This document shows, piece after piece, positions 56,082 through 63,930 of a DNA stretch of 63,930 bases; positions within the stretch are counted from its first letter, which is position 1; each line of letters begins with the position of its first letter. The stretch lies in the NCBI RefSeq assembly GCF_000834635.1, contig NZ_JXQV01000025.1, forward strand, positions 1 to 63,930, given 5' to 3'. Made by a program: the position numbers and the translations under genes. The notes under the pieces were generated by a model. The model saw only the letters and a program-made list of their open reading frames with translations, made no database searches and was not told the origin of the DNA. This DNA comes from Agrobacterium tumefaciens. GTDB lineage: Bacteria; Pseudomonadota; Alphaproteobacteria; Rhizobiales; Rhizobiaceae.

Positions 56082-56804
56082 TCAGATCACGATCACCCGG
56101 GTGCCGACATTCACGCGCTCGTAGAGATCGGTCACGTCCTCATTGCGCATGCGAATGCAGCCGGATGAGTTGTTGCTGCCAATCGTCCATGGCTGGTTGG
56201 TGCCGTGGATGCGATAAAGCGTGGAGCCCAGATACATGGCGCGTGCACCCATGGGGTTTTGCGGCCCGCCTTCCATGAAGGCTGGCAAATAATGACCCTT
56301 GGCGGCTTCGCGGGTAATCATCTCCTGCGGCGGCGTCCAGCTTGGCCATTCATTCTTGCGCGTAATCTTGTGCGTACCGGCCCATTCGAAGCCAGGCTTG
56401 CCGACGCCAACGCCATAGCGCCGCGCCTTGCCATCGGCCATGACAAGATAGAGAAAGCGGTTTGGCGTATCGATGACGATCGTGCCGGCTGCTTCCTTGC
56501 CCTGATACTGCACCATTTGCGGCAAGAACTGCGGCGCGATCTGAAGGCGCGGTGCGTTGGGGCGTGCCGCCACAGCCTGTGGGCGGGGCTGAACGGTCTG
56601 GCGCTGAAACAGCGATGGACGCGCAGGCTGCTGCGGATAAACGACGGGACGGACCTTTGCGCCACCAAGCTGCATGACCCAAGGGGCTGTCAGGTCAGGG
56701 CTTACGACCACTGGCGGGCGCTCTCGGTAACGGTCATTGGCAAGAGCTGGCATGGTGATGGCGCAGCTGAGGCTCAGCGCCAAAAGAACAGATTTCATCG
56801 ACAT
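56082..56804 (-). CDS. L,D-transpeptidase (YkuD family), periplasmic
   Basis: 240 aa with signal peptide (LLALSLSCAITMPALA). A Pro/Gln/Arg-rich linker (about residues 40-85) precedes the catalytic YkuD domain: IHGTNQPWTIGSNNSSGCIR holds the active-site histidine and cysteine. It should cross-link peptidoglycan or attach proteins to it. Rhizobiales encode many such enzymes, in line with their LD-linked, polarly growing wall. Monocistronic, flanked by divergent and convergent genes. Confidence 0.92.
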   Translation of the reverse strand: MSMKSVLLALSLSCAITMPALANDRYRERPPVVVSPDLTAPWVMQLGGAKVRPVVYPQQPARPSLFQRQTVQPRPQAVAARPNAPRLQIAPQFLPQMVQYQGKEAAGTIVIDTPNRFLYLVMADGKARRYGVGVGKPGFEWAGTHKITRKNEWPSWTPPQEMITREAAKGHYLPAFMEGGPQNPMGARAMYLGSTLYRIHGTNQPWTIGSNNSSGCIRMRNEDVTDLYERVNVGTRVIVI

Positions 56805-56992
56805 CGGGTGGACTCTCTACATGGCACCGGAAGATAATCGTCACGTTCGCACTTCGGCGACAGCGAATGGTAAATGGCAGTTGATGAAAAGCCGCGATTT
56901 CGTCGAAAGCTTTTAATAAGGTTAGCGGGCGGTTTTGAAACAGAGTGAATCAATGGTAATCACCGGCACACGACAAGAAGGGCAGCAGCGCC

Positions 56993-57622
56993 ATGAGTGA
57001 AACCGGGCTTTTGACGGGTGAAGACGGCAAGATTCGCTGCTTCTGGCAGCAGGGATTGGCCGATTATGCGCACTATCACGACGAGGAATGGGGCCGTCCC
57101 GTCAAAGACGATATCAGGCTGTTTGAAAAAATATGTCTGGAAGGCTTTCAGTCCGGGCTTTCCTGGCTGACGGTTTTGCGGAAGCGCGAGGCGTTTCGTG
57201 CCGCTTTCTGCGGGTTCGATTTCGAGAAGGTCGCGCAATTTCAGGACGCGGATATCGAGCGCTGCGTCGCAGATGCAGGCATCATCCGCCATCGCGGCAA
57301 GATCGTCTCGACCATCAACAACGCCCGCCGCGCAATCGAAATGCGAGATGAATTCGGTTCCCTTGCCCGTTTTTTCTGGAGCTATGAGCCTCAGCCACAT
57401 GAGCGCCCTGACGTTTTTGATTACGCCACCCTGCGGGCCAATCCGATCACGCCCGCATCCACAAGGTTATCTAAAGACCTGAAAAAGCGCGGCTGGACAT
57501 TTGTCGGCCCCACCACCGTTTACGCGTTCATGCAGGCCATGGGCATGGTCAATGACCATATTGAAGGTTGCCATTGCCGCCCGCGCATTGAAGCGCAAAG
57601 GCTGGAGTTTGTACGCCCGTGA
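56993..57622 (+). CDS. tag: DNA-3-methyladenine glycosylase I
   Basis: 209 aa. RCFWQQGLADYAHYHDEEWG at the N-terminus (catalytic Glu in HDEEWG), LSWLTVLRKREAFRAAF, and the C-terminal zinc-site GMVNDHIEGCHCR are Tag signatures. It removes 3-methyladenine from alkylated DNA. The next gene starts with GTG overlapping its stop codon by 4 nt. Confidence 0.94.
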   Translation: MSETGLLTGEDGKIRCFWQQGLADYAHYHDEEWGRPVKDDIRLFEKICLEGFQSGLSWLTVLRKREAFRAAFCGFDFEKVAQFQDADIERCVADAGIIRHRGKIVSTINNARRAIEMRDEFGSLARFFWSYEPQPHERPDVFDYATLRANPITPASTRLSKDLKKRGWTFVGPTTVYAFMQAMGMVNDHIEGCHCRPRIEAQRLEFVRP

Positions 57623-58062
57623 CCAGATTTGCACCTATGTTTTTCGCTGCTGTGCTGGCAGTCACATCTGCAGCTTCCGCTCATGCCGAGCCGCGCAATG
57701 TAGATGGCATCTGGCTTGACGATGGAGAGGCCCTTAAAACAGCGGCCATGCCCGCAACCGGCCCGTTGGTGCTGAATGGCTGGACGCGGCAGGGCAAAGG
57801 CGATGTCTATCGCATCAAGGTCAAGGCTGGAGAGACCCTCAAGGTCACACTGGCCAGCCGCAGCGAATATGTTGTCATGGCAATCTTCGATTTTGCCAAG
57901 CCGGAAGATGATGCAATCTTCTTCAGCGATGCTGGCAAGAACGAGGCGGTGCTGACCCCCAAGGCCGATACGGACTGGCTCATCCGTCCCATCCTCGTTC
58001 TCAGTTCATCGCGCCGCGGACTGGGCGCGAATTATACTGTTACTGTGGAGAAGCAGCCTTAG
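57619..58062 (+). CDS. Periplasmic protein of unknown function, PPC-like beta fold
   Basis: 147 aa from GTG 57619, overlapping the tag stop (GTGA); ATG 57637 is an alternative. A signal peptide ends at SAASAHAEP. The mature part has the rhythm of a bacterial pre-peptidase C-terminal-like beta-sandwich (DVYRIKVKAGETLKVTLAS, then YTVTVEKQ). No enzymatic motif. Coupling to tag may be only positional. The fold call is a pattern inference. Confidence 0.8.
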   Translation: MTRFAPMFFAAVLAVTSAASAHAEPRNVDGIWLDDGEALKTAAMPATGPLVLNGWTRQGKGDVYRIKVKAGETLKVTLASRSEYVVMAIFDFAKPEDDAIFFSDAGKNEAVLTPKADTDWLIRPILVLSSSRRGLGANYTVTVEKQP

Positions 58063-58083
58063 GCCGCTTCTCCACCTGAGCGG

Positions 58084-58458
58084 TTAGTACCCTTTGGATA
58101 CCAGCCACGCTTTCATGGAGGCAATCTCGGCCTCCTGCGCTTTGATCACCTCTTCGGCAAGCTTGCGGATTTCAGGGTCCTTGCCATACTGCAACTGCAC
58201 CCTTGCCATATCGATGGCGCCCTGGTGATGTGGGATCATGCCGCGCACGAAATCGACATCGGCGTTGCCGGTGTAATTTACCGACATATCTTCATGCATC
58301 TTGTTGCTGACCTCCTTGAAAGCCTCAGTTGAAGCATTCTTGGACGTCGTTTTCGCGGACATGTCGTGGCCCGCATGGCCACCGGCTTCCTGCGCAAGGG
58401 CAGGCAGGGAAACGGCAGCGATAAACATTGCGGCCAGTGAAATGGTTCTCATGGACAT
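58084..58458 (-). CDS. DUF305 metal-associated periplasmic protein
   Basis: 124 aa, signal peptide ending LPALAQ. The motif [20 protein letters not shown] and the tail [18 protein letters not shown] define DUF305, a four-helix ferritin-like family often encoded with copper-resistance genes. An N-terminal His/Met cluster (GGHAGHDMS) could bind Cu. AGGAAGGAT precedes the ATG. It lies 52 bp after a His/Cys-rich small gene on the same strand. Confidence 0.88.
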   Translation of the reverse strand: MSMRTISLAAMFIAAVSLPALAQEAGGHAGHDMSAKTTSKNASTEAFKEVSNKMHEDMSVNYTGNADVDFVRGMIPHHQGAIDMARVQLQYGKDPEIRKLAEEVIKAQEAEIASMKAWLVSKGY

Positions 58459-58510
58459 GGATTATCCTTCCTGTGTCTGACGGAATTGTACGTTGATAGT
58501 CACGTGTCGG

Positions 58511-58870
58511 TCAGGCGCGGGGAGGGGGTAATGGCGGTGCGGGAACGGTGCCGATGAAGGCGTGCAGCACATGGTGCTTCGGGTGCGCATGCAGCAATCG
58601 TTCCATTTGTGCAAAACGGAACTGCGGTATCAACACGATGCAGGACGCACAAAAAGGCGCATGGCTCATGCTTCCACGGTGCGGGCAGGGATCGCCTTTT
58701 CCGGCGTGGTGAGCTTCACTTTCCGAAGCGGCGTGGTCTGCATGCTGTGCGTGAGACATCTGCCTAGTTGCGTCGCTCGTCGGGACTGAAAGCCCAAACG
58801 CCGCCTGCGCCGGCATCGCCCCGTAGAGCAGCCAGGCCAGAAACATCAGCATGTGAAAGACAGGACGCAT
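58511..58870 (-). CDS. Small His/Cys-rich exported protein, probable metal handling
   Basis: 119 aa from ATG 58870. A signal or anchor helix (MLMFLAWLLYGAMPAQA) is followed by a His/Met/Ala-rich region (MSHAQHADHAA, EAHHAGKGDPCPHRGSMSHAP) and a CASC pair, then HAHPKHHVLHA. The composition resembles DUF2946-type copper-related proteins, though no strict family is claimed. The next gene in line is a DUF305 protein. A longer frame to 58996 overlaps the neighbour and lacks a start site. Confidence 0.65.
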   Translation of the reverse strand: MRPVFHMLMFLAWLLYGAMPAQAAFGLSVPTSDATRQMSHAQHADHAASESEAHHAGKGDPCPHRGSMSHAPFCASCIVLIPQFRFAQMERLLHAHPKHHVLHAFIGTVPAPPLPPPRA

Positions 58871-58911
58871 GACATAGATGTAGCGACGGAAAAACGTCAG
58901 TACAATGGCTG

Positions 58912-59676
58912 TCAGGTCAGCTCGCTGGCGACAACCTTGTGAATGATCTGGTAATCCCGGCTCTCTTCGCCAAAGGGCACCACCGGCCAGTCCCATCCGC
59001 GCATGATTTTGGGAACCGCAACGCCATGCAGCAAATCCTCCTGCTGGCGGACGCTGCCGTTTCTGTCGATGACCTCAAACGCGGTATCGGTGATGAGACA
59101 TGCCTTGCAGGGAAGGCCCGACAGACCATCCAGATGCGCTTGAATGAGTTGCGGTAAAGTATCCGCAGGCATTGCATGATCGGGGTGTTTTTCCAGCCGA
59201 TTGCGAACGCCGGTGCCGATCTGCGACAGAAGGTTGGCGGAGATGACGAGATCGAGATAGGGCACCAGCCGCAGGAAGGCTAAAGGTTCTGCCGGTTTCC
59301 CCGCTTGCAGATCGGCATAGCCTGAAAGATCGCGGTGGTTCAGGACTACGGTTCGGCTGTGGCGCGTGTAAAGCCTGGCGCGGAGGCTGGCCAGATGCAC
59401 CAGATCGACCAGAACCACGGTATCGAATGCCGCTGCCAACTGTTGCAGCGGGACATCCCGCAACAGGCCGGAACCCAGCACGACGGCGGTGCGTCTCTGC
59501 TTCAGCTTGGCTGCGGTGGAGAGGATGAAGCGCTTGCTGTTCTCCTCATGCTCTGCCCATGCCTTTTGGCAGCGATTGGCCCGCGCCCAGAGATTGACGG
59601 AATAACGAACATGAGGTCGGAATTCAGCGGGCGTCTTGTAATAGGTCGCAGCGTAATGGAGGGCTTCGAGGATCAT
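58912..59676 (-). CDS. Uncharacterised protein with a Rossmann-like core
   Basis: 254 aa, cytoplasmic. RRTAVVLGSGLLRDVPLQQL followed by VVLVDLVHL has the GxGxxxD-plus-acidic-strand look of SAM or nucleotide binding. Later segments (LDLVISANLLSQIG and GLPCKACLITDT) fit the order of a methyltransferase-like sheet. No catalytic motif is recognised. It starts 3 nt after the RelE-type toxin stop, so it is read from the same message. Confidence 0.75.
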   Translation of the reverse strand: MILEALHYAATYYKTPAEFRPHVRYSVNLWARANRCQKAWAEHEENSKRFILSTAAKLKQRRTAVVLGSGLLRDVPLQQLAAAFDTVVLVDLVHLASLRARLYTRHSRTVVLNHRDLSGYADLQAGKPAEPLAFLRLVPYLDLVISANLLSQIGTGVRNRLEKHPDHAMPADTLPQLIQAHLDGLSGLPCKACLITDTAFEVIDRNGSVRQQEDLLHGVAVPKIMRGWDWPVVPFGEESRDYQIIHKVVASELT

Positions 59677-59679
59677 GTT

Positions 59680-59949
59680 TCAGCGATAGACTTCCCGGCG
59701 ATGGCCGATTTCAATGACGAGAACGACCAACCTGTTGTCCTGGATGTCGCATAGGATGCGATAATCGCCGGTTCGGTAGCGCCAGTAATTGCCGAGTTCG
59801 GAGCCTTGCAGGGCTTCGCCGATCTTGCGTGGATTATCGAGTTGCGCCAGTCTCTCATGAAGGAAAGAGCGGATGCGGTCGCGTGTTTGCGGATCAAGCT
59901 TCTTGATCTGTTTCTGGACGAGAGTGTGGTACTCAATTGTCCAGATCAC
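59680..59949 (-). CDS. RelE/ParE-type toxin
   Basis: 89 aa. The pattern IEYHTLVQKQIKKLDPQTRDRI, then YWRYRTGDYRILCDI and IGHRREVY, is typical of RelE mRNA interferases, with the basic residues and the C-terminal tyrosine kept. It overlaps the antitoxin gene by 17 bp. RelE members cleave mRNA in the ribosomal A site; ParE members poison gyrase; RelE is favoured here by the HRREVY ending. Confidence 0.9.
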   Translation of the reverse strand: MIWTIEYHTLVQKQIKKLDPQTRDRIRSFLHERLAQLDNPRKIGEALQGSELGNYWRYRTGDYRILCDIQDNRLVVLVIEIGHRREVYR

Positions 59950-60160
59950 GCCAGAACTCCTCAGCGCTTACGACTTTCGATTCACCACGCTGAATGCGCC
60001 GCGTCGCCTCTTCAGCCAGATACAAATCCTCCATATCCTCGATATGCTTTTCGATGGCCTCGCGGATATAATAGGCGGATGTGCGGCCGGTGCGCTCGGA
60101 TAGAGCTTTGAGGCGCTCATAGGTTTCATCGGGCAGTCGGATGGCGGTTTGTTTGCTCAT
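59933..60160 (-). CDS. RelB/ribbon-helix-helix antitoxin
   Basis: 75 aa from ATG 60160 (GGGAGAAGAG upstream). The N-terminus KQTAIRLPDETYERLKALSE is a ribbon-helix-helix DNA-binding segment; TGRTSAYYIREAIEKHIEDME continues the dimer, and the C-terminal part EEATRRIQRGESKVVSAEEFWRDL would wrap the toxin. It should repress its own promoter through the 20-bp inverted repeat at 60183-60202. Confidence 0.9.
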   Translation of the reverse strand: MSKQTAIRLPDETYERLKALSERTGRTSAYYIREAIEKHIEDMEDLYLAEEATRRIQRGESKVVSAEEFWRDLDN

Positions 60161-60182
60161 GGTCTCTTCTCCCGGCGACAGA

Positions 60183-60202
60183 GTGGGATGCGTGTATCCC
60201 AC
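60183..60202. promoter_or_regulatory. Operator-like inverted repeat of the toxin-antitoxin module
   Basis: Arms GTGGGAT (60183-60189) and ATCCCAC (60196-60202) with a 6-bp spacer, 23 bp before the antitoxin start. This fits binding of two ribbon-helix-helix dimers. Confidence 0.65.
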
Positions 60203-60314
60203 CTAGCATGATTTCCGTCCTCACGCCAGTAAAACTGCGCCGCCGCGCCTTGCCGCACAGGGCTTCATCCTCTAATAGACCGGCTTGATTTCAAGAGACA
60301 ATTGGACCGGCATC

Positions 60315-61829
60315 ATGAGCGAAAAAGCAAAAAAGCCTCAGAAACTGAAAGCCCGCCTGCCGCGCGGCTTCACGGATCGCTCGGCTGCCGATATCCATGC
60401 CACCAATGAGATGATCGAGAAAATTCGTGGGGTCTATGAACTCTACGGCTTCGACCCCATCGAAACGCCGCTGTTTGAATATACCGATGCGCTTGGCAAG
60501 TTCCTGCCTGATAGCGACCGCCCCAATGAAGGCGTGTTCTCGCTGACCGATGATGACGACCAGTGGATGAGCCTGCGCTATGATCTCACAGCGCCGCTTG
60601 CCCGCCATGTCGCTGAAAACTTCAACGAAATACAGCTGCCGTTCCGCACCTACCGCGCTGGCTATGTTTTCCGCAACGAAAAGCCCGGCCCCGGCCGCTT
60701 CCGCCAGTTCATGCAGTTCGATGCCGATACGATCGGTGCCTTCGGCGTTCAGGCCGATGCCGAAATGTGCATGATGATGGCCGAAACGCTGGAAGCTCTC
60801 GGCATCAAGCGCGGCGATTACGTGATCCGCGTCAACAACCGCAAGGTTCTGGATGGCGTGATGGAAGCCATTGGACTTGGCGGTGAGGAAAATGCAGGCC
60901 GACGTCTGAACGTGCTTCGGGCGATCGATAAGCTCGACAAGTTTGGTGTTGAGGGCGTGAAGCTGCTGCTGGGTCCCGGTCGCAAGGATGAGTCCGGTGA
61001 TTTCACCAAGGGTGCGGGCCTGGATGAAGCGCAGATCGAAAAGGTTCTGTTCTTTGTCGGGATCAAAGACTACGCGGCAAGCGCTGAGGATCTAGCAAAC
61101 CTCGTTGCTGGAACATCCAAGGGCACAGAAGGCGTTGAAGAGCTGAACGTGATTGGTGCCCTGGTTTCCGGTGCTGGTTATGATGCTGACCGCATCAAGA
61201 TCGATCCCTCCGTCGTGCGTGGCCTCGAATACTATACCGGCCCGGTTTACGAAGCCGAACTCACCTTCGACGTAACCAACGAGAAGGGCGAGAAGGTCGT
61301 CTTCGGTTCTGTTGGCGGCGGTGGCCGTTACGATGGTCTGGTATCGCGCTTCATGGGCCAGCCGGTCCCGGCAACGGGCTTTTCCATCGGCGTTTCTCGC
61401 CTGATGACGGCGTTGAAGAACCTTGGCAAGCTGGGCCAGACCAAGCCACTGGCCCCCGTTCTTATCACCGTCATGGATGGCGATGTGGAGAGCCTTGGCC
61501 GTTACCAGCGCTTCACGAAGGCGCTGCGCGATGAAGGCATTCGCGCGGAAATGTATCAGGGCAACTGGAAGAAATTCGGCAACCAGCTGAAATATGCCGA
61601 CAGAATGGACGCACCGCTGGCCATTATTCAGGGCAGCGACGAGCGTGCCGCCGGTATGGTGCAGATCAAGGACCTCATCGAGGGCAAGCGCCTGTCTGGA
61701 GAGATCGAGGACAACGCCACGTGGCGCGAGGCCCGCGTGGCACAGGAAACCGTGCCGGAAGCGGAACTGGTTGCCAAGGTCAAGGACATGCTGGCGGCTC
61801 AGGCCGAAGACCGGCGCTGGGCGGGCTGA
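60315..61829 (+). CDS. hisS: Histidyl-tRNA synthetase, divergent alphaproteobacterial form
   Basis: 504 aa from ATG 60315, against 424 in E. coli. Class II motif 2 appears as [24 protein letters not shown], the histidine motif as [17 protein letters not shown], and motif 3 as [12 protein letters not shown]. Extra residues lie mainly between about 180 and 290. The length and motif wording match the HisRS form that co-evolved with tRNA-His lacking G-1. It heads the operon hisS-hisZ-hisG; hisZ starts 3 nt after its stop. A frame extension to 60285 has no standard start. Confidence 0.93.
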   Translation: MSEKAKKPQKLKARLPRGFTDRSAADIHATNEMIEKIRGVYELYGFDPIETPLFEYTDALGKFLPDSDRPNEGVFSLTDDDDQWMSLRYDLTAPLARHVAENFNEIQLPFRTYRAGYVFRNEKPGPGRFRQFMQFDADTIGAFGVQADAEMCMMMAETLEALGIKRGDYVIRVNNRKVLDGVMEAIGLGGEENAGRRLNVLRAIDKLDKFGVEGVKLLLGPGRKDESGDFTKGAGLDEAQIEKVLFFVGIKDYAASAEDLANLVAGTSKGTEGVEELNVIGALVSGAGYDADRIKIDPSVVRGLEYYTGPVYEAELTFDVTNEKGEKVVFGSVGGGGRYDGLVSRFMGQPVPATGFSIGVSRLMTALKNLGKLGQTKPLAPVLITVMDGDVESLGRYQRFTKALRDEGIRAEMYQGNWKKFGNQLKYADRMDAPLAIIQGSDERAAGMVQIKDLIEGKRLSGEIEDNATWREARVAQETVPEAELVAKVKDMLAAQAEDRRWAG

Positions 61830-61832
61830 ACC

Positions 61833-62954
61833 ATGCCGATGATCGACATGCCGGATTTCTCCGCAGAGCTTCTCGATGAATTTGCGGCCCGCAAGACGGC
61901 GCGGGTGAACACGCCTGTCATCCAGCCCGCCGAGCCGTTTCTCGATATGGCCGGGGAAGACCTGCGCCGCCGAATTTTCATGACGGAGAGCGAAACGGGG
62001 ACAAGCCTGTGCCTGCGCCCGGAATTTACCATTCCCGTCTGTCTGCGCCACATCGAAACCGCGACCGGAACGCCCAAGCGTTACTCCTATCTCGGCGAGG
62101 TTTTTCGCCAGCGCCGTGATGGGGCAAACGAGTTCTATCAGGCCGGTATCGAGGATCTGGGCGACAAGGATATCGCCGCCGCCGACGCCCGCACGATCAA
62201 TGATGCTGCAGCCATTTTGAAACGGCTTTTGCCGGGTCGTCCGCTTGTTGTCACGCTGGGCGATCAGCAGATGTTTGAGGCTGTTATCGCAGCCCTCGGC
62301 TTGCCCACAGGCTGGCAAAAGCGGCTGGTGCAGACCTTTGGCAACACCGCACAGCTGGAAACCCTGCTGGAAAGTCTGGTCAGCCCCAAGCCGATGACGG
62401 GGCTCGATGCCCGCGTTGCCGGTCTGCTGGCTACAGGCGATGAAAAGGTGCTGGTGGATTATATCGACACCGTCATGCAGGACACCGGCTATTCCACCAA
62501 TGCCAGCCGTGCCCCGCAGGAAATCGCCCGTCGCCTGCGCGAAAAGCTGGCGCTCGCCGCCACGCGCCTGCCGGATGAGAGTTTCGAGCTCTTGAAGCAG
62601 TTCCTGAGCCTTCAGGCACCGCTCTCACAGGCCTCGAAGACCCTGTCCGAGTTTGCCGATAAGGCGAAGCTGAAGCTGGAAGCAGCTCTTTCTGCCTTCG
62701 ATGCGCGTGTCGCAGCACTTGCCAATGGCGGTATTGATCTCGATACGATCACCTATGGCGCAGCCTTCGGGCGACCGCTCGATTACTATACCGGCCTTGT
62801 GTTTGAGGTCAGCGTGAAGGGCGAAACAGCCGTGCTGGCGGGCGGTGGCCGGTTTGACCGGTTGATGACGCTTCTCGGCGCAAAAGACAAAATCCCGGCG
62901 GTCGGCTTCTCGCTCTGGCTGGACCGTATCGAAGCCGTGAGGGCCAGACCATGA
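61833..62954 (+). CDS. hisZ: ATP phosphoribosyltransferase regulatory subunit
   Basis: 373 aa, a HisRS-like fold without a tRNA-binding domain. [15 protein letters not shown], then [27 protein letters not shown] and [14 protein letters not shown] are the HisZ versions of HisRS motifs. It is needed for activity and histidine feedback of the short HisG. Its stop overlaps the hisG start by 4 nt. Confidence 0.93.
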   Translation: MPMIDMPDFSAELLDEFAARKTARVNTPVIQPAEPFLDMAGEDLRRRIFMTESETGTSLCLRPEFTIPVCLRHIETATGTPKRYSYLGEVFRQRRDGANEFYQAGIEDLGDKDIAAADARTINDAAAILKRLLPGRPLVVTLGDQQMFEAVIAALGLPTGWQKRLVQTFGNTAQLETLLESLVSPKPMTGLDARVAGLLATGDEKVLVDYIDTVMQDTGYSTNASRAPQEIARRLREKLALAATRLPDESFELLKQFLSLQAPLSQASKTLSEFADKAKLKLEAALSAFDARVAALANGGIDLDTITYGAAFGRPLDYYTGLVFEVSVKGETAVLAGGGRFDRLMTLLGAKDKIPAVGFSLWLDRIEAVRARP

Positions 62955-63646
62955 CCATCACCATTGCCTTGCCCTCCAAGGGGCGGATGAAGGATGATTC
63001 CTCGGCCATTCTGGAACGCGCAGGCTTGAAAATTGTCGCCATCGGCAATGACCGCTCCTATCGCGGTCGCGTCGAAGGCCGGGACGATATCGAGATTGCC
63101 TATCTCTCAGCGTCGGAAATCGCGCGCGAGATCGGCAACGGCGCGGTGGATTTCGGCGTGACCGGCGAAGACCTGGTTCGCGAAGACTTGAGCGACGTTG
63201 AAAAGCGTGTGGAATTCTGCGCCCGCCTCGGCTTTGGCCATGCCGATGTCGTCGTTGCCGTGCCAGAGATCTGGCTTGATGTTGACAGCATGGCGGATCT
63301 GGGCGATGTCGCCTCCGAATTCCGCGCTCGCCATGGCCGCCGTCTCGCCATTGCCACCAAATACTGGCGCCTGACGCAGCAGTTCTTCTCACGCCAGCAC
63401 GGCATCCAGCTTTACCGGATCGTGGAAAGCCTGGGCGCGACGGAAGGTGCACCGGCGGCAGGGCAGGCGGATATCATCGTCGATATCACCTCCACCGGCT
63501 CGACGCTGAAAGCAAACCATCTGAAAATTCTGACCGACGGCATTATCTTGCGCTCGGAGGCTTGCTTCGTGCGGGCACGGAAAGCCGAGCATGAGGGCGA
63601 TGCCGTGGTGGCGGACATCATCGCGCGCGTCCAATCTGCGCTCTAG
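62951..63646 (+). CDS. hisG: ATP phosphoribosyltransferase, short form
   Basis: 231 aa, the short type lacking the C-terminal regulatory domain, so it depends on His[22 protein letters not shown] at the N-terminus, [12 protein letters not shown], and the PRPP loop [19 protein letters not shown] mark the catalytic domain. It catalyses the first step of histidine synthesis. The operon ends at the terminator at 63666. Confidence 0.94.
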   Translation: MTITIALPSKGRMKDDSSAILERAGLKIVAIGNDRSYRGRVEGRDDIEIAYLSASEIAREIGNGAVDFGVTGEDLVREDLSDVEKRVEFCARLGFGHADVVVAVPEIWLDVDSMADLGDVASEFRARHGRRLAIATKYWRLTQQFFSRQHGIQLYRIVESLGATEGAPAAGQADIIVDITSTGSTLKANHLKILTDGIILRSEACFVRARKAEHEGDAVVADIIARVQSAL

Positions 63647-63665
63647 CAAATCTCTACTGAATGAA

Positions 63666-63697
63666 AAAAGGCCGCTGGATTTCTCCAGCGGCCTTTT
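63666..63697. terminator. Bidirectional Rho-independent terminator
   Basis: A 14-bp perfect stem (63666-63679 with 63684-63697), core GGCCGCTGGA/TCCAGCGGCC, 4-nt loop, flanked by an A-run on the left and T-run on the right, so it works for both hisG and the convergent DoxX gene. Confidence 0.92.
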
Positions 63698-63715
63698 GAT
63701 TTGCACCTGATGCAA

Positions 63716-63930
63716 TCAGGCGTGCGCGACTGCTCCGCCACGGCGGGCGTCCAGCGAATAGGCGCCAGCACCTGATGTTGCGAGCAGGATGTAAGCGCCA
63801 GCCAGCGTGATGTTCTTCATCATCATGATGCCGTTGAGTGTGTTGATCCAGCCGAGAGCCGCATCCGGCCAGCCAGGAACGGCAACCGTGCCGCTGTGGA
63901 AAACGAGGCCGGTGAACACGCAGAAGACGG
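63716..63930 (-). CDS. DoxX-family membrane protein, C-terminal part (truncated by window edge)
   Basis: The frame is open from the right edge to TGA at 63716 (70 codons seen). MMMKNITLAGAYILLATSGA followed by GAYSLD is the typical last helix and tail of DoxX proteins (small four-helix membrane proteins linked to redox and thiol stress). The N-terminal helices are outside the window. Confidence 0.8.
   Translation of the reverse strand, partial: VFCVFTGLVFHSGTVAVPGWPDAALGWINTLNGIMMMKNITLAGAYILLATSGAGAYSLDARRGGAVAHA

Overview
The window looks like a chromosomal segment of an Agrobacterium/Rhizobium-type alphaproteobacterium. Supporting this are an aglEFGAK alpha-glucoside locus, a zwf-pgl-edd operon, a PdhS-family cell-cycle kinase, a mannosylfructose-phosphate synthase/phosphatase pair (a pathway known from Agrobacterium tumefaciens), a hisS-hisZ-hisG operon with a short HisG, and a tRNA-His without an encoded G-1. 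No rRNA, CRISPR array, insertion sequence or phage gene was seen. Apart from one AT-rich block, coding is dense and GC-rich.

Layout. 1-7.0 kb: aglR (partial), then aglEFGAK for alpha-glucoside uptake and hydrolysis. 7.2-12.2 kb: a small PilZ-like gene, then zwf-pgl-edd plus an NTF2-like gene, read leftward (Entner-Doudoroff entry). 12.3-24.1 kb: a polyamine-flavoured region, with puuA/puuB-like genes, a flavoprotein, isocitrate lyase with a divergent ScfR/RamB-type regulator, and a potFGHI-like ABC importer. 24.1-30.2 kb: a candidate sRNA, an iron-type ABC permease, the kinase gene pdhS1 and tRNA-His. 30.2-35.3 kb: an accessory stretch with an outer-membrane protein, a chemoreceptor and a very AT-rich intergenic block. 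35.3-49.4 kb: housekeeping and stress genes (Ppx/GppA, rlmE, an MFS pump, a Tat-exported metallo-hydrolase, guaB, MAPEG, dienelactone hydrolase, LysR/DUF1127, gshA, rsmE, pit, NUDIX). 49.6-51.7 kb: mannosylfructose synthesis. 51.9-55.9 kb: glcDEF. 56-60.2 kb: L,D-transpeptidase, tag and a small-gene cluster with a RelBE module. 60.3-63.9 kb: hisSZG and a partial DoxX gene.

How the genes work together. Sugars taken up by AglEFGK and cleaved by AglA can feed the Zwf-Pgl-Edd route; hexose phosphates can also go to mannosylfructose, a compatible solute. AceA and GlcDEF both concern glyoxylate. PotFGHI would import putrescine for the PuuA/PuuB-like gamma-glutamylation steps.

The most interesting signals are regulatory. 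Three exact TTAA-N7-TTAA (CtrA-type) boxes lie between genes: upstream of pdhS1 with a GANTC methylation site inside, at the head of a terminator-ended sRNA candidate, and upstream of a 44-codon membrane-peptide ORF. Others are a 13-codon leader ORF overlapping the mfpsA start, three TTGTAAA repeats between aceA and its likely regulator, a perfect 26-bp palindrome at 7083, LacI-type operators at agl, and the non-canonical tRNA-His found in the same window as its divergent synthetase.
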